Shown: positions 15,571-24,978, numbered from the stretch's first letter. The stretch: 64,000 nucleotides of DNA from Bog-756 sp963704585 (GCA_963704585.1 OY969919.1:2604001-2668000); one strand, 5' to 3'. The notes: generated by a model not told the origin, from the sequence alone. Program-made: numbers and translations.

Positions 15571-16524
15571 GTGCCCGAGACGATGATCGAGGTCGACGGG
15601 GTGACCAAGTCCTTCGGCGAGACCCGCGCGCTCGACAGGGTGGACCTCGCAGTCGAGCGGGGGCGCATCCTCGGTCTGCTCGGACCGAACGGCTCGGGGA
15701 AGACCACGTTGGTGCGCATCCTCACCACGCTGCTCCGTGCCGACTCGGGTCGAGCCCGCGTCGCCGGTCTCGACGTCGAAGAGGAGGCGGGCCGGCTCCG
15801 GTCGCGCATCGGCCTCGCCGGGCAGTACGCCACGGTCGACGAGCTGCTCACCGGGCGCGAGAACCTCGAGCTGGTCGGCCTCTGGTACCACCTCCCGAAG
15901 GCCGAGTACCGGCGTCGCGCCGCGGAGATCCTCGAGCGCCTCTCCCTCACCGACGCGGCGAACCGGAAGGTTGCCGGCTATTCGGGCGGGATGCGACGGC
16001 GACTCGACATCGGAGCGAGCCTCATCGCGCGGCCCCCGGTGCTCTTCCTCGACGAGCCGACCACCGGCCTCGACCCGCGGACCCGCAACACCATCTGGGA
16101 GTTCATCGAGGAGCTCGTCGCGGCGGGGACGACCGTGCTGCTCACGACGCAGTACATGGAGGAGGCCGAGCGCCTCGCGCACGGCATCGTCGTCCTCGAC
16201 GTCGGTCGGATCATCGCCCACGGCACCGCCTTCGAGCTGAAGGAGCAGATCGGCGGCGACGTGCTCGAGGTGCGGGTGCGGCGTCCGGAGGATCTCGGTC
16301 GGGCACGGTCGACGCTCGCCGAAGTCGCAGGCGCCGCGGCCCGGGTCGACGACGACCAGCGCATCGTGAGCGTGCCGGCCGACGGTGGCACCCCGCTCCT
16401 CATCGCGGCCGGGCGTCGCTTCGAGTCCGAGCAGATCGACCTCGACGACCTCGGCATCCGACATCCGTCACTCGACGACGTGTTCCTCTCCCTCACCGGG
16501 ACGCGGCGGACGGAGGAGGAGTGA
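15571..16524 (+). CDS. ABC exporter ATP-binding protein (DrrA-like)
   Basis: A 317-residue ATPase. Walker A is GPNGSGKTT, signature YSGGMRRRLDIGASL, Walker B PVLFLDEPTTGLDP and the switch region LLTTQYMEEAERLA with Gln replacing the common His, as in DrrA proteins. The C-terminal HPSLDDVFLSLTG is the DrrA extension. GTG 15571 is the listed start; ATG 15583 is a close alternative. The permease follows after 4 bases. Regulation by the divergent TetR is likely. Confidence 0.92.
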   Translation: MPETMIEVDGVTKSFGETRALDRVDLAVERGRILGLLGPNGSGKTTLVRILTTLLRADSGRARVAGLDVEEEAGRLRSRIGLAGQYATVDELLTGRENLELVGLWYHLPKAEYRRRAAEILERLSLTDAANRKVAGYSGGMRRRLDIGASLIARPPVLFLDEPTTGLDPRTRNTIWEFIEELVAAGTTVLLTTQYMEEAERLAHGIVVLDVGRIIAHGTAFELKEQIGGDVLEVRVRRPEDLGRARSTLAEVAGAAARVDDDQRIVSVPADGGTPLLIAAGRRFESEQIDLDDLGIRHPSLDDVFLSLTGTRRTEEE

Positions 16525-16528
16525 ACCG

Positions 16529-17338
16529 GTGACGGACGTGGCGACCATCGAAGCGGTCAGGGAACGGACCATGACCCCGGCCCTGGCCCTCAAGGACACC
16601 GGTGGTGTCGCGAAGCGCAACCTCCTCCGGATCCTGCGCACGCCGCAGCTCCTGCTGATCGGCGCGGCCCAGCCCGCGCTCCTCCTGCTCCTCTTCCGCT
16701 ACGTCCTCGGCGGCGCGATCCAGGTCCCCGGCGTGTCCTACGTCGACTTCATCGTGCCGGCGGTCTTCGTCGAGGCGGTGCTCATCGGCGGGATGACGAC
16801 CTCGATCGGCCTGTCGCAGGACGTCAAGAGCGGCATCATCGATCGGTTCCGGAGCCTGCCCATGGCCCGCTCCGCCGTGCTCGCCGGGCGCACGGTCGCC
16901 GACCTCTGCCGGAGCGTCCTCTCCCTCCTCGTCATGGTCGTGCTCGGGCTGCTCGTCGGGTTCCGGTTCCACAACACCGCGCCGGCGATCGTGGCCGGGA
17001 TGGCACTCATCCTCACGTTCGGCTACGCGTTCTCGTGGGTCTATGCCGCGATCGGGCTCGCCGCCAAGGACCCGGAGACCGCCCAGATCGCCGGCATCCT
17101 CCCGTTCTTCATCCTCATGTTCGCGAGCAATGCGATCGTGCCGGTCCAGACCATGCCGTCGTGGCTCCAGCCGTTCGCCCGCAACCAGCCGCTGAGCATC
17201 ACCGTCGACGCGGTGCGCGCGCTCTTCGAGGGAGGCGTGGCCGCGCACTGGGTCTGGCAGACCCTCGCCTGGTCGCTCGGGATCTTCGTCGTGTTCTTCA
17301 CGATCTCGCTCCGGCTCTACCGCCACGTCACCGCGTAG
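16529..17338 (+). CDS. ABC-2 type exporter permease (DrrB-like)
   Basis: A 269-residue membrane protein with six predicted segments, e.g. LLIGAAQPALLLLLFRYVLG, SVLSLLVMVVLGLLVGF and LAWSLGIFVVFFTISLRLY. VKSGIIDRFRSLPMARSAVL is the conserved ABC-2 loop and ILPFFILMFASNAIVPVQTM precedes the last helices, as in DrrB. GTG start 4 bases after the ATPase stop; likely translationally coupled. With its ATPase it forms a drug or lipid exporter. Confidence 0.9.
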   Translation: MTDVATIEAVRERTMTPALALKDTGGVAKRNLLRILRTPQLLLIGAAQPALLLLLFRYVLGGAIQVPGVSYVDFIVPAVFVEAVLIGGMTTSIGLSQDVKSGIIDRFRSLPMARSAVLAGRTVADLCRSVLSLLVMVVLGLLVGFRFHNTAPAIVAGMALILTFGYAFSWVYAAIGLAAKDPETAQIAGILPFFILMFASNAIVPVQTMPSWLQPFARNQPLSITVDAVRALFEGGVAAHWVWQTLAWSLGIFVVFFTISLRLYRHVTA

Positions 17339-17383
17339 AGCGGGCCGCGCCGAGGATCCGGATCCGTTCAACCGCCGAGTCGC

Positions 17384-18010
17384 CTACTCGGCGGGGTCGA
17401 GCCCGAGCTCCTTGCGCGCGTCCTGCGTGGTGTTGACCTTCGGGAACGGTGTTCCAGGCACTTCGACCCCGAGTGCGGCGCAGATCGGTCCCCAGCCGTC
17501 GCCCGGGGACCACTCGAGCAGGCGATCGGCCGGAGCGGTGCGGCGCACCTCGTCGTTGTGGGCGAGGAAGGCAGCCTTGGCGGCTCCCTCGTCGCGCCAG
17601 TCCCCGCAGAAGCGCTCCATCATCCCGCGGCCCATGGCGGTCCAGCCGTCGTCGGGCACGTCGGGAGCGAAGTAGGTCTCGAGCGCGATGAAGATCGTGT
17701 TGGAGACGCTGCGCCACCAGTCGTCCGCGTCGCGGACCGATAGGAGGATCACCGCGTCGGGGAACGCCTCGCTCTGCTCGCGCCAGAACGGCGCCGACGG
17801 CCAGTCGACGGTCGCGCGGTAGCCGGCGAAGAAGCTGTCCCAGTCGGGGAGGGATCCGGCATAGGCGGCCGCCCAGATGTCGGGATCGTCCGGGCGCTCG
17901 CGCACTTCGAACATGTGGTAGCAGGGGCCGCCGAGCAGCTCCTCGAGGGCGAGCTTCAGCGACGCCGTCCCGGTCCTCCCGAGTCCGGCACCGACCACGT
18001 CGAGCGCCAT
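17384..18010 (-). CDS. Sulfotransferase-family protein
   Basis: A 208-residue P-loop protein. The N-terminal VVGAGLGRTGTASLKLALEE is the phosphosulfate-binding loop of the actinobacterial sulfotransferase family, and VILLSVRDADDWWRSVSNTI contains the conserved arginine and serine of the 3'-phosphate site. It would transfer a sulfuryl group from PAPS to an acceptor, but many family members are untested. It is convergent with the ABC permease and alone on this strand. PAPS-forming genes are not in the window. Confidence 0.78.
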   Translation of the reverse strand: MALDVVGAGLGRTGTASLKLALEELLGGPCYHMFEVRERPDDPDIWAAAYAGSLPDWDSFFAGYRATVDWPSAPFWREQSEAFPDAVILLSVRDADDWWRSVSNTIFIALETYFAPDVPDDGWTAMGRGMMERFCGDWRDEGAAKAAFLAHNDEVRRTAPADRLLEWSPGDGWGPICAALGVEVPGTPFPKVNTTQDARKELGLDPAE

Positions 18011-18131
18011 GTCCCCTCCTCCCGATGCCGGATGTCGTCCCGAGGCACGCTAGCCCGCGAGGCGGCGGGTCCTGCGCCGAGCGTGGGCGGCGGACCGGCA
18101 GACGTCGCAGCGCTCCCGGTAGGTTGCCGGT

Positions 18132-18771
18132 GTGCTGATCCCTTCGCTCGACCTCGACCGTGTGGAGGAGGCCCATGCGCGGCTCCTCCACACGATCGCC
18201 ACCCTCGACGACGAGTCGGTGCGGCGGTCGAGTCTCCTTCCGGGATGGACGGTCGGTCACGTGCTCACCCACCTGGCACGCAACGCCGACAGCCATGTGC
18301 GCCGGGCGGCAGCCGCATCCGACGGCGAGATGGTCGACCAGTACGAGGGTGGAGCCGACGGGCGCGCCGCCGACCTCGAGGCCGGCGCGGACCGACCCGC
18401 ACGCGACGTCGTCGAGGACGTGCGCCGCGACCTGCGCCGCGGCGGACCGTGCCTGGCGGAACCTGGACGTCGTCGCGTGGTCGGGACGATCACGCGACGC
18501 GACGGGGCAGGTGCGCCACCTGTTCGAGCTGCCATCGCGACGCTGGCAGGAAGTCGAGGTCCACCTCGTCGACCTCGATCTCGGGTTCACCCCGCTCGAC
18601 TGGCCGGAGGCGTTCGTTGTCGAGTGGCTGCCGCGCACGCGCGAGCGGCTCTGGGCACAGCTTCCGGACGAGGCGCGGCAGTTCGACTTCGGCGCGCCGT
18701 CGGCCGAGCTCGCCTGGCTGTACGGGCGCACCACGGTCGGTGGGCTCGGGGCGGCACCGGCGTGGGGCTGA
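18132..18771 (+). pseudogene. Maleylpyruvate isomerase-like (DinB fold) gene with a frameshift
   Basis: The first frame from GTG 18132 gives LDRVEEAHARLLHTIATLDD and LLPGWTVGHVLTHLARNADS, the N-terminal four-helix bundle of mycothiol-dependent enzymes with a metal-site histidine. The second half, AADRAWRNLDVVAWSG then RRWQEVEVHLVDLDLGF and ending GAAPAWG, is one frame later. One extra base near 18438-18442 (in CGCCGCGGCGG) would join them into a 212-residue protein. Either an insertion error or a broken gene. It is probably an isolated transcription unit before the amidohydrolase. Confidence 0.7.
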
Positions 18772-18891
18772 GGCGGGTCGCGCCGAGGCCCGGAGTGATC
18801 GTGGCGGCGGCCGGGGCCGCCGAGCGGCACCCGAAGTAGGCTGCTCGCGTCATCCGGGTTCGGTTCCGAGTCGAGCGGGAAGGAGGGACCC

Positions 18892-20031
18892 GTGTCCGTG
18901 CTCATCGACTCCGACACGCACCTCTTCGAGCCGGCCGGCATGTGGCGCGAGTACGCCGACCCCGCTGATCGCGACGTCGCGCTCCGGATGGCGAAGGACG
19001 AGCTCGGGTACACGTGGCTCATGGCCGGCGAACGCCGGCTCAGCCTCGGCGGCCCGCACCGGCCCGGCGACGTCGACGGGATCGGCCACTTCCGCCAGGG
19101 ACTCGTCGAGGGCCGGCCCACCGACTTCGACCTCGACGCGTTCAACGAGCCCTACGCCGACCCGCGGGCCCGGCTCGAGCAGCTCGACCACGCGGGCTTC
19201 GGGGCGTCGATCATGTTCCCCAACTACGGCATCTCGTGGGAGCGCCCGCTCGACGGGAACCTGCGGGCCACCCTCGCCAACATGACCGCATGGAACCGCT
19301 GGATCGTCGAGATCGCGGCGCGCGGCGAGGGCCGGCTCTATCCGGTGGGGCATCTCTGCCTGCGCGACCTCGAGTGGCTCGAGATGCAGCTCGCCGCGCT
19401 CGCCGCGGGCGGGATCCGCCTCGCGATGCTCCCACCCGCGCTGGTCGACGGCCGGCCGCTGTCGGACCCCGGGCTGGAGCGGGCGTGGGCCGCGTTCGTC
19501 GACCACGGCATCACGCCCGTGTTCCACGTCGCGAACCAGCCGCGCCCCTTCGACGAGGCGTGGTACGGCGAGGACCTCGAAGGTGGAATCTCGCCGCTCA
19601 GCACCGTCTTTCTCTGGACCGCGGTGGGGCTCGCGCTCGCCGACCTCATCCTCAACGGCGTGCTCGAACGCCATCCGGATCTGCGGCTCGGCGTGATGGA
19701 GCTCTCGGCGCCCTGGGTGCCGCTCCACCTCCAGATGATGGACGGCGGCTACCGGCACACGGCGCGGTTCAACGGGGAGTCGACCGGGCTCTCGATGATG
19801 CCGAGCGAGTACTTCCGCCGTCAGGTCCGGGTCGCCGCGTTCTCCTACGAGCTGCCGAAGCGGCTCATGGCCATGGCGGGCGACCTCTTCATGGCCTGCA
19901 GCGACTATCCGCACACCGAGGGGACCGAGCGCGCCCTCGACGACTACCGGTCGACCGGCCTCGAGCCGGGTCCGGAGACCGCGGGGTTCTTCGGCGGCAA
20001 CGCCGCGTTCCTCCTCCGCCTCGACGCCTGA
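18892..20031 (+). CDS. Amidohydrolase-family (ACMSD-like) metal-dependent hydrolase
   Basis: A 379-residue protein with the TIM-barrel amidohydrolase-2 pattern: IDSDTHLFEP at the N-terminus (metal ligands normally HxH, here DTH), RLYPVGHLCLRDLEWL, ITPVFHVANQ, the helix LERHPDLRLGVMELSAPWVP and FMACSDYPHTEG with the catalytic aspartate. It is most similar in layout to actinobacterial decarboxylase/hydrolase proteins used in aromatic or steroid catabolism. GTG start, with GGAAGGAGGG just upstream. Substrate not identifiable. Confidence 0.82.
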   Translation: MSVLIDSDTHLFEPAGMWREYADPADRDVALRMAKDELGYTWLMAGERRLSLGGPHRPGDVDGIGHFRQGLVEGRPTDFDLDAFNEPYADPRARLEQLDHAGFGASIMFPNYGISWERPLDGNLRATLANMTAWNRWIVEIAARGEGRLYPVGHLCLRDLEWLEMQLAALAAGGIRLAMLPPALVDGRPLSDPGLERAWAAFVDHGITPVFHVANQPRPFDEAWYGEDLEGGISPLSTVFLWTAVGLALADLILNGVLERHPDLRLGVMELSAPWVPLHLQMMDGGYRHTARFNGESTGLSMMPSEYFRRQVRVAAFSYELPKRLMAMAGDLFMACSDYPHTEGTERALDDYRSTGLEPGPETAGFFGGNAAFLLRLDA

Positions 20032-20042
20032 GGTCCCCTCAG
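20028..20042. terminator. Short hairpin between convergent genes
   Basis: CTGAGG-TCC-CCTCAG forms a perfect 6-base stem spanning the amidohydrolase stop and the convergent tetR stop. It could act on both strands, but there is no T-tract, so termination is uncertain. Confidence 0.3.
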
Positions 20043-20834
20043 CTCGGCGCGAGTCCGAGCTGCGCCGCCCACTCCTGCACGCACGCGGCGAAGAAGGCGT
20101 CGCGCGCGCCCGGCTCCTCGGCGATCACGTTGTGGAACTGGCCGAACAGCTCGAAGGAGACGTAGCCGAACAGGCCGAGCCAGGTGAGCAGGCCGCGCTG
20201 GACGACCTCGTCGGGCAGCCCGGCAGGGAGCTGGGGCCGCACCGGCCCGAGGCCCGTGACGACCGCGGCCTCCGCCGGTCGCGCCGTCGGCGACGGGGCG
20301 AGCGCTCCGGCCTCGACGGCGTCGACGAGTATCTGCGCGAGCACGCGGGTGACCCGGCTCGCCGGCGCGACGGTGTCGACCGGGGCCGCGTAGCCGGGGA
20401 CCGGTGAGCCGTAGATGAGCGCGTACTCGTTGGGATTGGCGTGGGCCCACGTCCGCACCGCGACGCAGGCCGCAGCGAAGCGGCCGAACAGATCCGCGCG
20501 GTCGACGGGGTCCTCTGCGGCTTCGGCTGCGGCGCCGATCGAGTCGTAGGCGTCGACGATGAGCCGGGTGAGCAGGTCGTCGCGGCTCGCCACGTACCGG
20601 TAGACCGCCGACGACGCCATCCCGAGCTCCACGCGCGACCGCCCGGAGGCTGAGGGCGGCGGCTCCTTCGGTGGCAAGCTGCCGGCGGGCGGCGTCGAGG
20701 ATCTCGCGGGTGATCTCGGCGCGCGCCCGCTCCCGTGCCGTGCGAGGAACCGAGGTGGGGGACGCGTCCGTCGTGGCGCCTGCTGCGACGGCGCTGGCTG
20801 CCGTGGCCTCGAGCTGCGTCGGCGTGCCGGTCAC
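20039..20834 (-). pseudogene. TetR-family regulator with a frameshift in the helix-turn-helix
   Basis: The first frame from GTG 20834 includes ARAEITREILDAARRQLATE and ALSLRAVAR; the second frame continues ELGMASSAVYRYVASRDDLL and the full ligand domain to the stop at 20039. A single extra C on the plus strand near 20629-20630 separates them; removing it gives RAVARELGMASSAVYRYV, a standard recognition helix. As sequenced, the DNA-binding domain is disrupted. The gene is divergent from the epimerase gene, with a perfect palindrome between. Confidence 0.75.
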
Positions 20835-20873
20835 CGCCCGATCATGCCACGGATCGAGAGCGGTGGCAAGAAA

Positions 20874-20890
20874 CAAGAGCAATGCTCTTG
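20874..20890. promoter_or_regulatory. TetR operator palindrome
   Basis: CAAGAGCA (20874-20881) and TGCTCTTG (20883-20890) are perfect 8-base arms around one A. Further imperfect copies follow: CAAGAGCACCGCTC at about 20923-20936 and AAAGAGCA near 20941. All lie between the tetR and epimerase starts, so several dimers may bind. The A+T-richer stretch also probably contains both promoters. Confidence 0.75.
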
Positions 20891-20969
20891 CATCGGACGA
20901 CCGATCGTGCAAGGATGGGAACCAAGAGCACCGCTCACAACAAAGAGCAGCGATAGATGGAGGTCAGCC

Positions 20970-21995
20970 ATGGGAAGCACGCAGAGGAGCAGCCGGCATG
21001 TCGTCGTCGGTGCGGGACCGATCGGGAGCGCAGTCGCGAGGCAACTGGTCGCTCGTGGCGACGACGTGGTCGCGGTCACCCGCTCGGGGTCGGGTCCGGA
21101 CGGGACGCAACGGGTCGCGGCCGATGCGGCCGACAAGGCGGCGCTCGCCGCCATTGCCGGCGGAGCGACGGCCCTCTACAACTGCGTGAACCCGCCGTAC
21201 GACCGGTGGCCGACCGAGTGGCCACCCATCGCCGCATCCCTGCTCGGCGCGGCAGAGCGCACCGGTGCGGTGCTCGTGACCGTGGCCAACCTCTACGGGT
21301 ACGGTCCGGCACGGCTCTCCCTCGGCTCCGACGCCTACGACCCCGTACACCCGATGACCGAGGAGACCCCGCTGGCGGCGGCCGGCACCAAGGGTCGCGT
21401 CCGAGTCCGCATGTGGCTCGACGCGCTCGCCGCGCACGAGGCGGGACGGGTGCGCGCGGTCGAGGTCCGTGCCTCCGACTACGTCGGTCCCGGCGCCCAG
21501 AGCATGGGGGGCGACCGGCTCGTGCCGCGGGTTCTCACCGGGAAGGGCGTCACGACGATCGGGTCGGTCGATCGCCTGCACACCTGGAGCTACACCGAGG
21601 ACGTCGCGCGCCTTGCGGTCGCGGTGGCAGGCGAGCCCTGCGCGTGGGGCCGTGCGTGGCACACGCCGTCCCATGCCCCGCGGACGCAGCGGGAGCTCGC
21701 GGTCGAGTTCGCGCGTGCTGCAGCGGTCGCGCCGGTGCGCACCCACGCGATCCCGCACGCCGTGCTCTACGCGCTGGGAATCGGATCGTCCGTGCTCAAG
21801 GAGCTGCGTGAGACCGAGTACCAGTTCCGCGACGACTTCGTGATGGACTCCACCGCGGCGCGACGGACCTTCGAGATCGAGCCCACCCCCTGGGCCGAAG
21901 TGCTCGAGGGGACGCTCCGCTCGTACGGCTGGGCGCCGGGAGGTGCGATGTCGGGTGGTCGGAGCCGCGGCCGGTCGACGGCCGGGACGCGCTGA
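20970..21995 (+). CDS. NAD-dependent epimerase/dehydratase-family protein
   Basis: A 341-residue extended SDR. RHVVVGAGPIGSAVARQLVA carries the GxGPxG nucleotide loop, TVANLYGYGPARLSL replaces the classic YxxxK with the form seen in atypical epimerase-like proteins, and VRASDYVGPGAQSM is the substrate-side loop. ATG 20970 follows GATGGAGGTC. It is the likely target of the divergent tetR and is followed one base later by a membrane-protein gene. Substrate unknown. Confidence 0.82.
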   Translation: MGSTQRSSRHVVVGAGPIGSAVARQLVARGDDVVAVTRSGSGPDGTQRVAADAADKAALAAIAGGATALYNCVNPPYDRWPTEWPPIAASLLGAAERTGAVLVTVANLYGYGPARLSLGSDAYDPVHPMTEETPLAAAGTKGRVRVRMWLDALAAHEAGRVRAVEVRASDYVGPGAQSMGGDRLVPRVLTGKGVTTIGSVDRLHTWSYTEDVARLAVAVAGEPCAWGRAWHTPSHAPRTQRELAVEFARAAAVAPVRTHAIPHAVLYALGIGSSVLKELRETEYQFRDDFVMDSTAARRTFEIEPTPWAEVLEGTLRSYGWAPGGAMSGGRSRGRSTAGTR

Positions 21996-21996
21996 G

Positions 21997-22581
21997 ATGC
22001 CCGCGGCGATCACCGCGGCGGTCGACGGCGTCGACGCACGCACGGTCGCGCGCACGGCGTGGCAACGTCGGACGCTGCTGGTCGGCGGCGTACTTCAGGC
22101 CGTCTTCGGGGCGCTCTGGCTCGAGCGGGGCCTCCATGCGCTGGTGCCGTCGAGCGCAGCGGTCGTGGTCGCCGGATCCGCGCTCGTCGCTGGCGGAACG
22201 GCCGCGATCCTCCTGCGGCGTCGCGCCCCGTGGCCCCGGGGAGGAGCAGCGCGCCGCATCGAGGTGCAGCTGACGACCGCCACCGTGGTGCAGCTCGCGG
22301 TCGCCGTCGCTCTGCCGATCCTGCTCGGGCACCTGGGCACCGGCCGGTACACCCCGGCAGCGATCGTGGGCACGACCGGCCTGTTGCTGCTCGCGGTCCA
22401 CCGCCTGGTCGACTCCCCGTACCACCGCCGAGCCGGACGGCTCCTCGTCGAGCTCGCTGCGGTCGCGGCCCTCTTCGGCGGTGCACGACCGGCGCTCTTG
22501 GCCCTCGCTGCCGCGTCGGTGCTCCTCGGCTTCGCGGCGGCGGGATTCGCCCGGCTCGCCCGCGGGGCACCCCCCTCCTGA
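21997..22581 (+). CDS. Hypothetical polytopic membrane protein
   Basis: A 194-residue protein I do not recognise. It has five or six hydrophobic segments, for example LLVGGVLQAVFGALWL, AAVVVAGSALVAGGTAAIL, VVQLAVAVALPILLGHL, AIVGTTGLLLLAVHRL and LLALAAASVLLGFAAAGFA, with short charged loops. It begins two bases after the epimerase stop, so the two are one operon under the TetR operator. No catalytic motif is visible. Confidence 0.7.
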   Translation: MPAAITAAVDGVDARTVARTAWQRRTLLVGGVLQAVFGALWLERGLHALVPSSAAVVVAGSALVAGGTAAILLRRRAPWPRGGAARRIEVQLTTATVVQLAVAVALPILLGHLGTGRYTPAAIVGTTGLLLLAVHRLVDSPYHRRAGRLLVELAAVAALFGGARPALLALAAASVLLGFAAAGFARLARGAPPS

Positions 22582-22695
22582 GCGCACAGTCGGGCGCGGC
22601 CGGCCGCGGCGCTCGTGTCAGGATGGAGGAGCACGCTGGATGTCGTGCCGCCGGTGGGGCGGTGACCGCGCCCACTCGACCGACGGGGGTCGACC

Positions 22696-24249
22696 GTGCC
22701 GCAGCAGCTCGACGAGGTCCGTGCCTCACCACATGCCGCCGCCGACGACGCGTCCGCCGCCCGAGGAGCGCTCCCCGACTTCGCGGTCCGACCGGTCGTC
22801 ACGGTGGCGACCGCGTTCGTCATCGTCGAGCTCGCGGTCGCCGCCCGCTACGGCTTCCACCGTGACGAGCTCTACTTCCTCGCCTGCGCCGCGCCACCTG
22901 GCGTGGGGCTACGTCGACCAGCCGCCGGTCGTCCCCGCGGTGGCGTGGTTCGAGTCCCACCTCTTCGGGTCGTCGGTCGTGGCGCTCCGGATCCTGCCGG
23001 CGCTGGCCGGTGGCGGGGCGGTCGTCTGCAGCGGCGCGATGGCGAGAGAGCTCGGGGGTGCGCGCAAGGCCCAGACGCTCGCCGCGCTCGCCGGTGCCAC
23101 CTCGCCACAGGTGCTGGCCGCGTGCCACCTGCTCTCGACAACGTCCTTCGACCTCTCGCTGTGGGCGGTGCTCTCGCTCCTCGTGCTGGTCGTGCTCCGC
23201 ACGGGCGACGGTCGCTGGTGGCTGGCGATCGGCGCGGTCGCCGGTGTCGCACTGCTCACCAAGCTCAACGTCGCCTTCTTCCTCGTCGCGCTCGTCGTCG
23301 GACTGCTGCTCGCGGGCCGGCGCCGGCTCTTCGCCAGCCCGTGGCTGTGGGGTGGAGCCGCCATCGCGGTCGCGTTCTGGATGCCGAACATCCTCTGGAA
23401 CGCACGACACGATTGGGCCGCGCTCGCGATGCTGCGGACGCTGCACGCGGAGAACGGCGGGCTCGGCGCGTCCTTCGGTTTCATCCCATCCCAGCTCGTC
23501 GTCGTGGGGCCGGTCCTCGTCGTCTTCTGGATCGCCGGACTCCGCGGCCTGCTCCGGACGCCCGCCGGGCGGCCGTTCGGGATCGCCTTCCTCGTCCTCC
23601 TCGGGTGGTTCACCGTCACGGGGGCGAAGTCGTACTACCTTGCCGGCGCCTACTTCGTGCTCTTCGCGGCCGGTGGGGTCTGGGCCGAGCGGCGCCTCGA
23701 CCGGAAGGTGCCGCCTCGAGGGCTGCGCGGGTGGATCACGCTCATGGTCGTCGGCGCGGTCATGGCCGTCCCGTTGGCGCTCCCGGTCCTGCCCGAGCAC
23801 GACCTGGCGACGGGTCCGTGGGAGGGGAACATCAACAAGGACCTCGAGCGCGACGGTCGGCTGGCCTGCATTCGTCCGTCAGCTCGCCGCGGTGGCGGCC
23901 ACGTTGTCGCCGAGCGAGCGCGCGCACCTCGTCGTCTTCACGGGCGACTACGGCGCCGCCGGCGCCGTCGACCGGTTCGGCACCGCGGTCGGACTGCCGG
24001 ACGCGATCAGCGGGCACAACTCGTACTGGTGGTGGGGACCGGTCGGAGCGCAGCGACGGCGCGACCACGATCGCGGTCAACCTCTCGTCGTCGTACCTCC
24101 GGACGATCTTCAGGACGGTGACACCTGCGGGGACGGTCGCGACACCGGGCGGGGTCTGGTCGGAGGAGCGCGGCGATCCGATCTGGATCTGCCGGGGCCA
24201 GCGGGTCTCGTGGGCCGCGGCGTGGCCCGCCGCGCGCCACTACGGCTAG
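22696..24249 (+). pseudogene. Membrane glycosyltransferase (family 39/PMT-like) with three frameshifts
   Basis: Translating through three +1 steps gives one protein of about 516 residues. Part 1 (GTG 22696) ends near FHRDELYFLACA with the DEL motif of lipid-linked-sugar transferases. Part 2 holds HLAWGYVDQPPVVPAVAW, many transmembrane helices and FTVTGAKSYYLAGAYFV. Part 3 has GWPAFVRQLAAVAATL and VFTGDYGAAGAVDRFG. Part 4 ends DPIWICRGQRVSW. Shifts lie near 22888-22891, 23854-23856 and 24050-24052, each one base too many, together restoring the frame. Intact, it would be a polyprenyl-phosphate-sugar-dependent transferase in the membrane. Confidence 0.75.
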
Positions 24250-24274
24250 GACCGTTCCGGGCCCGCCCGGCAGG

Positions 24275-24862
24275 TCAGCCGACGGTGAGCGGTTCCCGTC
24301 CGAGCGCGGCGAGGAAGCGATCGCGGGACGGCGCATCGGGCCGGACCGGACGTGCCTGCCCGAACTGCGCGGGGTCGCGGACCGGCTCGAGCACGACCGC
24401 CGCTGCGGCCGTGGCCGTGTCCCACAGCTCGTCGCGGCAGTCGAAGGCGACGCCGGCCGCGGTCGCGACGTCCCAGGTGTGTGCGAGCACGTCGACGAGG
24501 TTGATGCCCGCAGCCTGGGACGCGGTGAGCACTCCGAAGGGGAGTCGGCACGTGCGGCTCCGGTCGGTCTGCGCCCACGCCCGACCCGCGTCGAGGACGA
24601 CGAGCAGCACCGCCGCGCGGTGGTCGGGGCCGATGAGATCGCCGTCCGGCGTCCTCGGCGCGTCGGTCTCGCCGGCAGCGAAGGCGGCGAACTTGGCGGT
24701 CACCCCGATGGAGTGCCCGAGCACGTCGCGCACGGTCCAGCCGGGACACGGCGTCGGCCGGTCGAGGTCGGCGGTGTCGATCTGCCCGCACACGTCGAGC
24801 TGGACGGCGAGGGCGTCGAAGAGGGCGGAGATCTCGTCCACGGCCACCAGCATGGCCGTCAT
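24275..24862 (-). CDS. TIGR03086-type metal-binding protein (DinB/maleylpyruvate isomerase fold)
   Basis: A 195-residue protein. TPCPGWTVRDVLGHSIGV is the first metal-binding helix, INLVDVLAHTWDVATAAG the second, both typical of TIGR03086 proteins, thought to be mycothiol- or metal-dependent transferases. The ATG 24862 (MTAMLVAVDE) is preferred over a longer frame with an arginine-rich extension. It is one of three DinB-type genes in the window. Convergent with the glycosyltransferase gene. Confidence 0.82.
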   Translation of the reverse strand: MTAMLVAVDEISALFDALAVQLDVCGQIDTADLDRPTPCPGWTVRDVLGHSIGVTAKFAAFAAGETDAPRTPDGDLIGPDHRAAVLLVVLDAGRAWAQTDRSRTCRLPFGVLTASQAAGINLVDVLAHTWDVATAAGVAFDCRDELWDTATAAAAVVLEPVRDPAQFGQARPVRPDAPSRDRFLAALGREPLTVG

Positions 24863-24978
24863 CGGTCGCCGATCGGTGCACCCGCGCTCCCCTCCGGCGC
24901 GCAGCCTACGATCCGCGACGGCAAGCGAGCGTCGGCCCGGCCCGGACCGGTTGCGCTCGAAGGGAGTGGGGGAGGACC

